A DNA stretch of 64,000 nucleotides from Mycolicibacterium fortuitum subsp. fortuitum (GTDB taxonomy: Bacteria > Actinomycetota > Actinomycetes > Mycobacteriales > Mycobacteriaceae): positions 186,001 through 250,000 of the forward strand of contig NZ_AP025518.1 in assembly GCF_022179545.1 (NCBI RefSeq), in the 5' to 3' direction. The notes under the pieces are model-generated. The model saw nothing but the letters and a program-made list of their open reading frames with translations, had not been told where the DNA came from and did no database searches. A program made the translations under genes and the position numbers. Positions 44,594 to 52,472 of the stretch are shown here, piece after piece. Positions within the stretch are counted from its first letter, which is position 1; each line of letters starts with the position of its first letter.

Positions 44594-45480
44594 TCCACGA
44601 GCTGCCCGCGGGAATCCGGGTCGGGGTCGACACCCCGACCGATGCCGTGACGTTCACGTTGACCGAACGCCCCAGCACTGACCGGCGAGCGGTCACCGTG
44701 GAGTCGGTTCAACGGGCTCTGGACGAACTCATTGAGCGCTGCCAGACGTGGCCGCAGGCCGCCGCGGTGTGTGACGACGTGCTGCGTTCTTTCGATCCGG
44801 GCGGGCAGACCCGAGCCGGGGTGATCACTGAATCGCTGGCCTATTCAACGCTGCAGTCCGGAGGAGAGTTCGCCCGGTGGCTGGCCGATCGCGGACCGGC
44901 CACCGCGCCGCTGCTTCCCGACCCGGTGCAGGCCCACCGCGACGGGAACACGCTGCACGTCCGCTTCAACCGGCCCCAGCGGCACAACGCGTTCTCCACT
45001 GACGCCCGGGGCGCCCTGCTGGAGGCCCTCGAGGTGGCCCGGCTGGATCCGTCGGTCGACGAGGTGGTCCTCGGGGGCAATGGCCGATCCTTCTGCAGCG
45101 GAGGCGATCTGGCCGAGTTCGGCTCGTTCGACGACCCGGCGAGCGCCCACCTGGCCCGTACCCGGCACAGCCCGGCCCTGGTGCTCGATGAACTCACCGA
45201 AAGGCTGGGGCGGCGCTGCCGCGCCGAGGTGCACGGTCAGGTGCTGGGCAGCGGTCTGGAGATGGCTTCTTTCTGCGGGTGGGTCCGCTGCCACCCGGAC
45301 GCCGTGATAGGCCTGCCGGAACTGGCTCTGGGGCTGATTCCGGGCGCGGGCGGCACGGTGAGCATCACGCGGCGCATCGGCCGGTGGCGCACCGCGTATC
45401 TGGTGCTCTCCGGGCACACCATCGACGCGGCCACCGCACTGGCTTGGGGCCTGATAGACGAGGTCGGCGTCAGTCGCTGA
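44590..45480 (+). CDS. Enoyl-CoA hydratase/crotonase with N-terminal extension
   Basis: 296 residues from GTG 44590, overlapping the fadD4 stop. The crotonase domain starts near residue 105 (NTLHVRFNRPQRHNAFS) with the oxyanion segments GNGRSFCSGGDLAEFG and VHGQVLGSGLEMASFC; the catalytic Glu of PELALGLIPGAGGT is present. The first 100 residues (HELPAGIRVGVDTPTDAVTF, then helical) are not part of a standard crotonase and I do not recognise them. Probably acts on the CoA ester made by FadD4. The 3' end overlaps the next gene by 11 bp. Confidence 0.87.
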   Translation: MIHELPAGIRVGVDTPTDAVTFTLTERPSTDRRAVTVESVQRALDELIERCQTWPQAAAVCDDVLRSFDPGGQTRAGVITESLAYSTLQSGGEFARWLADRGPATAPLLPDPVQAHRDGNTLHVRFNRPQRHNAFSTDARGALLEALEVARLDPSVDEVVLGGNGRSFCSGGDLAEFGSFDDPASAHLARTRHSPALVLDELTERLGRRCRAEVHGQVLGSGLEMASFCGWVRCHPDAVIGLPELALGLIPGAGGTVSITRRIGRWRTAYLVLSGHTIDAATALAWGLIDEVGVSR

Positions 45481-45898
45481 AGTCGATGCGCACCGAGACC
45501 GGGGTGGTCTCCAGTGCCTTGACCACGCGTGCGCCGATCGCCCCGAACTTGCGTCCCCGCGCGACGACGTCGTCATCGGGGCGGAACTGTGCGATGCCGG
45601 TGCGCCATCGATTCCCTTGTCGCAGGCGGACGTTGGGGTTCGCGGCGATGTTGCTGCCCCATCCCGAACGGGTTCCGTGCTGGCAGATCACCCAGGCTCC
45701 GGTGGCGTCGAACTGGGCGGAGACTGGCACCCTCCGCAACTGGCCGGTCTTGCGGCCGGTGGTCTCCAAGTCGGAGGCCAGGGCGGTGCGCACGCCCAGC
45801 CTCCCCAACACGCTGATGGTGGGGTTCAGCAGATAGCGTCCGAGGGCCCGCTCCCTGCGGAACTTGCTCAGGGTCTTGTCGGATTGAGTGCCGGTCAT
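45470..45898 (-). CDS. F420-dependent nitroreductase-like (DDN family) protein
   Basis: 142 residues of the deazaflavin-dependent nitroreductase fold: ETTGRKTGQLRRVPVSAQFD, then WVICQHGTRSGWGSNIAANP and VRLRQGNRW. These small beta-barrels bind cofactor F420 and reduce quinones, enones or nitro drugs. ATG 45898 overlaps the preceding Old Yellow Enzyme stop (ATGA), so the two reductases are coupled and presumably share a substrate class of activated alkenes. Confidence 0.88.
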   Translation of the reverse strand: MTGTQSDKTLSKFRRERALGRYLLNPTISVLGRLGVRTALASDLETTGRKTGQLRRVPVSAQFDATGAWVICQHGTRSGWGSNIAANPNVRLRQGNRWRTGIAQFRPDDDVVARGRKFGAIGARVVKALETTPVSVRIDFSD

Positions 45899-47148
45899 GA
45901 GCTCCTCCTTGCACGAAAGGCATCGAGTCCGTTGCCCTTCAGCAGCCGCAGCGCGGTGCTCAACGGGCCGATCGTCGGGTCGGGCTCGCGGCCCGCGCCC
46001 AGCCGGTGCAACTGGGTGGCATGCCACTGAAGTTCCAGCGCGCTGAGAAAGGTCTTGGCGCGAGCGGTGTTCGCGAGCCGGGCGGGCAGGGGTGGCGAGA
46101 TGTCGGGAACTCCGAGGCGCTCCTGGCGTGCCACCAGGAGGCTGTCGGCGGCCGCAGGGTTGACGGTGGTGGGTCTGCCCAGCCCGATCACGTCGGTGGC
46201 TCCGGACCGGACGGCCTCACTCATCGCCGCCCCCGTGCGGAAGCCGCCGGTCACGGCCAGCGGCACATCTCCGGAGACCTCCCGGGCCGCCAGCGCATAG
46301 TCGATGAAGTACGCCTCACGCGCCCGTGTGGAGGCCGACTGCACCGCGGGCCGGCCTTCCATCGCGGGGGATTCGTATGTACCACCGCTGATTTCGATCA
46401 GGTCGATATCTTCGGCGCTGAGTGCGGCGATGACGGCGCGTGACTCTTCCTCGGTGAAACCGCCGCGCTGGAAGTCGGCGGAGTTGAGTTTGATGGCAAC
46501 GGCAAAGCCTGGGCTGACGGCCGCGCGCGTCCGCCGCACCACCTCGAGCACGAAGCGCATCCGGCGCTCCGGATCGCCGCCCCAGCGGTCGGTCCGCTGA
46601 TTGGTCCGTGGTGACAGGAACTGGGCGACGAGATACCCGTGTGCACCGTGTATCTGCACTCCGTTGAAGCCGGCCGCGTCGGCGATCGCCGCTGTCCGCG
46701 CATACCTGTCGACGGTGGCCTCGATCTCATCGTCGGTGAGGGCGCGCGGCGCCTGCCACCCGGGCACGTTCATTCGGATCGGTGACGGTGCCACCGGCTG
46801 AGACCGGGTGGCCAGCGGATTGGCTTGTCTTCCTGGATGGTTCACCTGCATCCAGATGAGGCCTCCGCCATCCTTGGTGGCCTTGGCCCATCGGGTCAGC
46901 CCCTCGAGGTGCCGGTCGTCTTCGATGACGACATTGCCGGGCTCGCCCAGATGATCGTGGTCGATCATCACGTTTCCGGTGATCACGAGCCCGTACCCGC
47001 CCGTTCCCCAGCGCCGGTAGAGCTCGATCAGCCGATGGTCCGGACCATGGCCGGCATCGCCCATGCCTTCGCTGAGCGCCGACTTCATCAGCCGGTTGCG
47101 CAGGACCTGGCCACTGGCAAGCGGCAGTGGGTCGTGAATGTCTGGCAT
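45895..47148 (-). CDS. Old Yellow Enzyme-type NADH:flavin oxidoreductase
   Basis: 417 residues, FMN-dependent TIM barrel. Marks are RNRLMKSALSEGMGD at the N-terminus, the QVNHPGRQ strand, GFNGVQIHGAHGYLVAQFLS with the active HxxH, NQRTDRWGGDPERRMRF, and AVTGGFRTGAAM with IGLGRPTTVNP for FMN phosphate. It reduces alpha,beta-unsaturated carbonyls. GAGGAG precedes ATG 47148. The second TetR gene is divergent and a TACACC-GATC-GGTCTA operator lies 47-62 nt upstream, so it is the probable repressor. Confidence 0.92.
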   Translation of the reverse strand: MPDIHDPLPLASGQVLRNRLMKSALSEGMGDAGHGPDHRLIELYRRWGTGGYGLVITGNVMIDHDHLGEPGNVVIEDDRHLEGLTRWAKATKDGGGLIWMQVNHPGRQANPLATRSQPVAPSPIRMNVPGWQAPRALTDDEIEATVDRYARTAAIADAAGFNGVQIHGAHGYLVAQFLSPRTNQRTDRWGGDPERRMRFVLEVVRRTRAAVSPGFAVAIKLNSADFQRGGFTEEESRAVIAALSAEDIDLIEISGGTYESPAMEGRPAVQSASTRAREAYFIDYALAAREVSGDVPLAVTGGFRTGAAMSEAVRSGATDVIGLGRPTTVNPAAADSLLVARQERLGVPDISPPLPARLANTARAKTFLSALELQWHATQLHRLGAGREPDPTIGPLSTALRLLKGNGLDAFRARRSS

Positions 47149-47194
47149 GGCGGTCTCCTCGAAATGGCGCCGGGGGATGCTTTCGCGACGGTAG

Positions 47195-47240
47195 TACACC
47201 GATCGGTCTAGTGCAACGAATAGGTAGACTGATTGGTCTA
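47195..47240. promoter_or_regulatory. Two TetR operators between OYE gene and tetR
   Basis: TACACC-GATC-GGTCTA (47195-47210) and TAGACT-GATT-GGTCTA (47225-47240), centres exactly 30 bp apart, about three helical turns. The right part GGTCTAGTGCA is repeated exactly in both. The sequence is the same motif as at 39483-39532. Confidence 0.82.
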
Positions 47241-47283
47241 GTGCATGGTGGGGGTGCTGGGGATTACGGAGGCGGTGGACGCG

Positions 47284-47850
47284 ATGTCGGCACGAGACAC
47301 CTTGATCGCGAGCGTGACCGGGTTGTTGCGGCGCAGAGGTGTCGCCGGCACCGGCGTCAACGCACTGCTCGAGGACAGTGGTGTCTCCCGGCGGACCATC
47401 TACCTGAACTTTCCGGGCGGCAAGGAGGAACTCGTCGCGGAGGCGACTCGGGTTGCCGGGCAGACGCTGACGACGTTGATCCGCGCGACCGACGACGGGC
47501 GCGACCCTGCCGAAGCGGTGCAGGGGTTCATCGACCAGTGGAAACTGCAACTGGCGGAGACGGAGTTGCAGGCCGGCTGCCCCATCGTCGCGGCCGTCCT
47601 CGGACGCTGTGAGGCACCCAGGGCCGCCGCGGTGGCTGCCGAGACGATTCAGGACTGGCATGCGATCCTGGCCGAGCGGTTGATCCGCGCCGGTGCGGAC
47701 GCGGACGCGGCGCGATCCCTGGCGACGATGTCGATCGCAGCTGTCGAAGGTGCGATCATCATGGCGATCGCGGCTCAGAAGACCGATGCCCTCGACGACG
47801 TCGGCCGGCATCTCGCCGAACTTACTCGGCTGTACCTGCCAGGTGCCTGA
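47284..47850 (+). CDS. TetR-family repressor (LmrA/YxaF-like), paralogue of 39559 gene
   Basis: 188 residues from ATG 47284 (MSARDTLIASV); ATG 47245 would add 13. Helix-turn-helix GVAGTGVNALLEDSGVSRRT then IYLNFPGGKEELV; C-domain with AGCPIVAAVLG. FPGGKEEL and GCPIVAA match FPAGKTEL and GCPIVAA of the other regulator, so both belong to one subfamily. It is divergent from the OYE/DDN operon and 110 bp upstream of a five-gene operon with a partial operator, so it may control both. Confidence 0.9.
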   Translation: MSARDTLIASVTGLLRRRGVAGTGVNALLEDSGVSRRTIYLNFPGGKEELVAEATRVAGQTLTTLIRATDDGRDPAEAVQGFIDQWKLQLAETELQAGCPIVAAVLGRCEAPRAAAVAAETIQDWHAILAERLIRAGADADAARSLATMSIAAVEGAIIMAIAAQKTDALDDVGRHLAELTRLYLPGA

Positions 47851-47933
47851 CCTGCCGATGCGTGGCGTACGGTGTTGGCCTGCAACGGGTTCTGGTGCCC
47901 CCGGAGCCGGTGCCTGCTGTGGCGGGCCGTGCC

Positions 47934-47953
47934 TACTGTGATTGGTCTACAGT
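47934..47953 (+). promoter_or_regulatory. Partial TetR site and -10 of the five-gene operon
   Basis: TACTGT-GATT-GGTCTA (47934-47949) keeps the whole right part of the TetR operator found at 47225-47240. TACAGT (47948-47953) is a -10 placed 7 nt before GTG 47961, so the first gene is leaderless. The site overlaps the -10. Confidence 0.5.
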
Positions 47954-47960
47954 GCCAGTT

Positions 47961-48926
47961 GTGACTGGTGGCCCGTACTTCGATGATCTGCAGGTCGGTC
48001 AGCTATTCGACACCGCACCGTCGATGACGCTGACCGCCGGCGCGGCAGCGACGCACCAGGCGATCCTCGGCGACCGGTTGCGGCTGGCGCTCGATGTCGG
48101 CCTCGCCACCGCGGTGACGGGCGAGCCGGGGCCGCTGGCGCATCCGGCGCTGGTCTGCGATGTGGCGATCGGTCAGAGCACTCTGGTGACGCAACGGGTG
48201 AAAGCCAACCTGTTCTACCGCGGCCTGGCGTTCCACCGCTGTCCGGTGATCGGCGATACCTTGTACACCCGCACGGAAGTGGTTGGGCTCAAGCAGAATT
48301 CGGCCAAGCCGGGGCGGGCGGCCACCGGTCTCGCCGCACTGCGGATGACCACCGTCGACCAGTTGGACCGCAAGGTTCTCGACTTCTACCGCTGCGCGAT
48401 GCTGCCCTTGTCCACGGACGACATCGACACCGGGCATGCCGACGATCTGTCGGCCATCGGGGCCGACACCGCAGCGCCGGACCCCACCGCCGGTTGGGAT
48501 GCCGAGGCATTCCGGGCCCGGGTGCCCGGGGCGCGTTCCGAACCGGAATTGGCCGGTGCGGTCCTGCACAGCACCGCCGACGTGGTCACCAGCGCACCCG
48601 AACTGGCCCGTCTGACCTTGAATATCGCTGCCACTCATCACGATTGGCGGGTCGGCGGCCGGCGCCTGGTCTACGGCGGCCACACCATCGGCCTGGCCCT
48701 GGCACAGGCCACCCGGCTGTTGCCGAACTTGGTGACGGTGCTGGGTTGGGAATCGTGCGACCACACCGGCCCGGTGCACGAGGGCGACACTCTGTTCAGT
48801 GAGCTACACGTGGAATCGGCCGAGGCCGGCGTCCTGCGGTTGCGGTCGCTGGTCTATGCGGCCGGCGGTCCCGACGGCTCCGACCGACAGGTGCTGGACT
48901 GGCGGTTCAGCGCGTTGCAGTTCTGA
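47961..48926 (+). CDS. MaoC-type double-hotdog acyl-CoA hydratase
   Basis: 321 residues from GTG 47961. Two hotdog domains: FDDLQVGQLFDTAPSMTLT begins the first, with LAHPALVCDVAIGQST and NLFYRGLAFHRCPVIGDTLY; the second has NIAATHHDWRVGGRRLVYGG and a later VLGWESCDHTGPVHEGDTLF. The style is that of mesaconyl-CoA or beta-methylmalyl-CoA dehydratases (MaoC family), which add or remove water on branched C5 acyl-CoAs. The exact substrate is unknown. It is followed by a CoA transferase with a 1-nt overlap (TGATG), so it probably acts on the CoA ester formed there. Confidence 0.82.
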   Translation: MTGGPYFDDLQVGQLFDTAPSMTLTAGAAATHQAILGDRLRLALDVGLATAVTGEPGPLAHPALVCDVAIGQSTLVTQRVKANLFYRGLAFHRCPVIGDTLYTRTEVVGLKQNSAKPGRAATGLAALRMTTVDQLDRKVLDFYRCAMLPLSTDDIDTGHADDLSAIGADTAAPDPTAGWDAEAFRARVPGARSEPELAGAVLHSTADVVTSAPELARLTLNIAATHHDWRVGGRRLVYGGHTIGLALAQATRLLPNLVTVLGWESCDHTGPVHEGDTLFSELHVESAEAGVLRLRSLVYAAGGPDGSDRQVLDWRFSALQF

Positions 48927-50038
48927 TGGCGCAGTTGGCGATCCCGACGGCCCTGCTGAGGCAGGCGCAGACGGTCGCTGACGGCTTCGCATCGCGCACG
49001 GCGGTCGCGGTCGACGCCGCCGAACTGCTGACCGGCCGAGCCGCGCTGTTGGACATCGCCCCCCGCGGGCAGGTGTCGGCGGGCGGGGCGACGCGACTGC
49101 TGCCCACCCGAGACCGATGGTGCGCCCTGACCCTGTCACGGCCAGACGATGTCGATGCTATTCCCGCATTGCTGCAGTGTGATTCGGTGCAGGCCGACCC
49201 GTGGCGGGAGATCAAGTGCTGGGCCGCTGAAACCGGCGCGGCCGAGGTCGCCGAACGCGCTCGCCTGCTCGGACTGCCGGTGGCTGTGCTCGGCGAAACC
49301 GCGCCCGCCCGGCCCGTGGTGAAGCCGCTCGGACCGGGCCGCGCCGCGCCGTTGTCCGGTGCGCTGGTGGTCGACCTGTCGTCGATGTGGGCCGGGCCGT
49401 TGTGCGGGCAACTGCTGGCCCGGGCCGGGGCCACCGTGGTCAAGGTGGAGAGTCGGGACCGTCCGGATGGCACGAGGGCCGGTCCACCTGAGTTCTTCGA
49501 TTGGTTGAACGGTGGGAAGCTCTCGTACGCAGTCGACTTCGAATCGCCCCGCGACTTGGCGGGGTTGATCCGTGTGGCCGACGTGGTGATCGAAGCATCC
49601 CGGCCGGTCGCCCTGGCCCGCCGTGGTCTCGGCCCCGGGACCGCCGCGCCCAGGCCCGGACAGATCTGGTTGCGCATCACCGGGCACGGCGCGAGTGGCG
49701 AGCAGGCCGGCTGGGTGGCGTTCGGCGACGATGCCGCGGTATCCGGTGGCCTGGTCGAATATGAAGGCGGTACACCGACATTCGTCGGCGATGCCATCGC
49801 TGATCCGCTCACCGGATTGCACGCCGCCGCGGCGGTGGCGGCCTCGCGGGAACGCGGCGGCGGCGAGTTGATCGAATTCTCGATGGCAGCGGTGGCCGCC
49901 GCATACCGCTCGCCGGGCGGTGATGCCGCTGTGATGGCGCCCGTGCGTCCCAGCGTCGGTCAGGCCGGCCCGCAACTCGGGGCAGACGACGAGGCGGTGC
50001 GTCGATTGGTCGCCGAACGGGCTGAGCCGCCATGCTGA
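48926..50038 (+). CDS. Family III CoA transferase, apparently permuted
   Basis: 370 residues. The usual N-terminal CaiB start (PLSGALVVDLSSMWAGPLCG and ATVVKVES) occurs at residue 142, not at the beginning. The first 135 residues (GGATRLLPTRDRWCALTLSR, EVAERARLLGLPVAVLGE) resemble the small domain that normally follows. The candidate nucleophile Asp D293 is in VGDAIADPLTGLHAA. It should move CoA between carboxylic acids. It overlaps the amidohydrolase gene by 7 nt. Substrate unknown. Confidence 0.83.
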   Translation: MAQLAIPTALLRQAQTVADGFASRTAVAVDAAELLTGRAALLDIAPRGQVSAGGATRLLPTRDRWCALTLSRPDDVDAIPALLQCDSVQADPWREIKCWAAETGAAEVAERARLLGLPVAVLGETAPARPVVKPLGPGRAAPLSGALVVDLSSMWAGPLCGQLLARAGATVVKVESRDRPDGTRAGPPEFFDWLNGGKLSYAVDFESPRDLAGLIRVADVVIEASRPVALARRGLGPGTAAPRPGQIWLRITGHGASGEQAGWVAFGDDAAVSGGLVEYEGGTPTFVGDAIADPLTGLHAAAAVAASRERGGGELIEFSMAAVAAAYRSPGGDAAVMAPVRPSVGQAGPQLGADDEAVRRLVAERAEPPC

Positions 50039-51309
50039 TTCGACACGCGAGGCTGCTGGACGGAACAGCGGCTGACATCCGGCTCGGTGAGACCATCGAG
50101 CAGGTCGCCGAATCCTTGTCGCCCGAACCGGACGAGGAGGTGCTCGACGCGGCATCCGGCACCGTGATACCGGGTTTGCACGACCACCACCTGCACGTGC
50201 ACTCGGCTGCCGCCGAACAGGATTCGATCCGCGTCGGTCCGGCCCAGGTGGCCGATGAGGCATCGCTGGGGCGGGCGTTGACCGCGGCGGTCGCGGGCAG
50301 TGACGGCTGGATCCGGGCCGTCGGCTACCACGAGGCGGTGGCCGGGCCGCTCGACCGGCATTCGCTGGACCGGTTGATACCCGACGTTCCGGTGCGGGTG
50401 CAGCATCGCAGCGGGGTGTTGTGGACAGTGAACTCCGTGGGGCTCGCGGCACTGGGTCTTTCGGGCCATCCCGACGGGCGGCTGGCGAGCGCGGACCGGA
50501 CCTGGTCGGAGGCGCTTCAGCGGCGTCGTACCCAGATCACGGAATTCAGCACCCGACTGGCCGGTTTCGGCGTCACCGGAGTCACCGATGCCACCCCCGA
50601 CCTGCAGCCGGCCGACCGGCCGGTGGGTCTGGCGCAACGCGTGCACTATCTGGCCCCGGGGAAACGAATCCTGCACGATGACGGGCTGGACCTGGATGCC
50701 TTGACGGACTGGATCGCGCAGCGGCACCGCCACGGTGAACCGGTGGCCGTACATTGCGTGACTGCGGCCCAGCTGGTCGTCACGATTGCCGCACTGCGCG
50801 CCGCGGGCAGTCATCCCGCAGACCGGATCGAACACGCCGCCATGGTCCCGGGGGACTGTGTCGATGACCTCGTCGCCCTCGGGGTGACGGTGGTGACCCA
50901 GCCCAACTTCGTCGCCGAACGAGGCGATCAGTACCGCACGGACGTGCCCGGCGCTGAACACGATCAGCTGTGGCGATTGGGGACCCTGCTGGCCGCCGGG
51001 ATTCCGGTTGCGTTGTCCACCGATGCGCCGTTCGGCGCCGCGGACCCCTGGGCGGCCATGCGCGCCGCGGTCGATCGGCGTACCCCGCTCGGTGTGGTGC
51101 TGAACCCCGTCGAACGGATCTCGGGCCGTCGCGCGTTGACGTTGTTTCTGGGCAGCGCCACCGATCCGGCCCGGCCACGGACCATCGCCCCCGGCGAGCC
51201 GGGTGATGTGTGCGTACTGGCCGCATCCCCGCAGCGCGTGGTCGATGCTCTCGATGCAGATCTGGTGGCCGCCACGGTCATCGCGGGCGCGGTGGTGTTC
51301 CAGCGGTGA
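50032..51309 (+). CDS. Amidohydrolase family 3 (YtcJ-like)
   Basis: 425 residues, a metal-dependent TIM barrel with a small beta-sandwich built from both ends. Metal His residues are in PGLHDHHLHVH (H53, H55); VAVHCVTAAQL, DRIEHAAMVP and LSTDAPFGAADPW give the later His and Asp ligands. YtcJ relatives are usually over 500 residues, so this is short. It hydrolyses an amide or ring C-N bond; the substrate is unknown. The GTGA overlap with the MFS gene suggests import or export of its substrate or product. Confidence 0.85.
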   Translation: MLIRHARLLDGTAADIRLGETIEQVAESLSPEPDEEVLDAASGTVIPGLHDHHLHVHSAAAEQDSIRVGPAQVADEASLGRALTAAVAGSDGWIRAVGYHEAVAGPLDRHSLDRLIPDVPVRVQHRSGVLWTVNSVGLAALGLSGHPDGRLASADRTWSEALQRRRTQITEFSTRLAGFGVTGVTDATPDLQPADRPVGLAQRVHYLAPGKRILHDDGLDLDALTDWIAQRHRHGEPVAVHCVTAAQLVVTIAALRAAGSHPADRIEHAAMVPGDCVDDLVALGVTVVTQPNFVAERGDQYRTDVPGAEHDQLWRLGTLLAAGIPVALSTDAPFGAADPWAAMRAAVDRRTPLGVVLNPVERISGRRALTLFLGSATDPARPRTIAPGEPGDVCVLAASPQRVVDALDADLVAATVIAGAVVFQR

Positions 51310-52472
51310 CCCGGGACAGTGTGTGGCGGGTACCAGGCATGCCCGCACTGTTGGCCTGCGCGGCGTTGGGATTCGCGGGCTTTGCCCTGCTGCTGCCGGT
51401 AGCCCCGATGTGGGCGGTGCGCATCGGCGCCGACAACCTCGGCGCCGGCGCGGTCAACAGCGTGCTGATGCTGTGCACCGTTGTCGCGCAACTGTTGGTC
51501 GGGCGGGTGCTGCGGCGAGCCGGGTGGGCACTCACCCTGTCGCTCGGGCTGGTGCTGCTGGGGGCGCCGGCACTGCTGCATCCGCTGACGGCCTCCCTGT
51601 GGCAGGTGCTGGTGCTGGCGGCAATGCGTGGTCTCGGATTCGGGATCCTGACGGTTTGCGGGGTCAGTGGTATCGCGGCCCTGATCCCGCAGGAGCGGCG
51701 CGGACGGGCCATCGGCGCCTACGGGCTGGCCATCGCGGCACCGCAGTTCGTGCTGATCCCGCTGGGGCCATGGCTGGCCGAGAACGTCGGCTATCAGCTG
51801 GTTTTCGTGTTGTCGGCGGCCCCGTTGCTGGGGCTTCCGCTGGCTTTTGCCCGCCCGGCACCCATCCTGGCCCACCAGGCTCATGCCGATCGGCTCCACG
51901 GGATCAGCGGCCTGGCCGGCCCGATCGCCGCGCTGGTGGTGATCACCGCGGCCGGCGGCGGCATCTTGACCTTCGCCCCGCAACTGGGCGGCGCGGTGAC
52001 CGCATTCGCCGCGCTGTTGGGCCTGACCGGGACAGCCGCGTTGGCGAGGTGGTGGATCGGCGGCTTTGCCGATCGGCACGGCCCGGCAAGATTCATCGCC
52101 CCGATGCTGGGAATCGGCGCGGCGGGCCTGGCGGTGATCGCGAGCGGCATCAGCATCGGCTCGGTCATGGGTGCGGTTGCCGTGGTCACCGGTTGTGTCC
52201 TGCTCGGTATCGCCTACGGGGCCCTGCAGAACCTCACCCTGGTTCAGGCGTTCGCCGCCACCGGCGAGCACGCCCGCGGTGCGGTGAGCGTGGCCTGGAA
52301 CGTGGGGTTCGACACGGGTACGGGCCTCGGTTCGCTGGTCGTCGGCGCCCTGGCGAGTTCGTTCTCGTTCCCGACGGCATTCGCGCTGATGACAGCCCTG
52401 TGTGTGGGGGTCGGGTTGATGTGGGTACTCAGCAGCCATGACGGGGAATCAGGCCGCGGCGCCACTGCTTGA
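51306..52472 (+). CDS. MFS transporter of the five-gene operon
   Basis: 388 residues from GTG 51306, about 12 membrane helices. Typical MFS marks: GFALLLPVAPMWAVRIGADN in helix 1, RVLRRAGW as loop 2-3, RGLGFGILTVCGVSGIAALI and PQERRGRAIGAYGLAIA. Direction and substrate cannot be told from sequence; context suggests the operon's amide or amine compound. Its last 35 nt overlap the decarboxylase gene. Confidence 0.85.
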   Translation: MTRDSVWRVPGMPALLACAALGFAGFALLLPVAPMWAVRIGADNLGAGAVNSVLMLCTVVAQLLVGRVLRRAGWALTLSLGLVLLGAPALLHPLTASLWQVLVLAAMRGLGFGILTVCGVSGIAALIPQERRGRAIGAYGLAIAAPQFVLIPLGPWLAENVGYQLVFVLSAAPLLGLPLAFARPAPILAHQAHADRLHGISGLAGPIAALVVITAAGGGILTFAPQLGGAVTAFAALLGLTGTAALARWWIGGFADRHGPARFIAPMLGIGAAGLAVIASGISIGSVMGAVAVVTGCVLLGIAYGALQNLTLVQAFAATGEHARGAVSVAWNVGFDTGTGLGSLVVGALASSFSFPTAFALMTALCVGVGLMWVLSSHDGESGRGATA

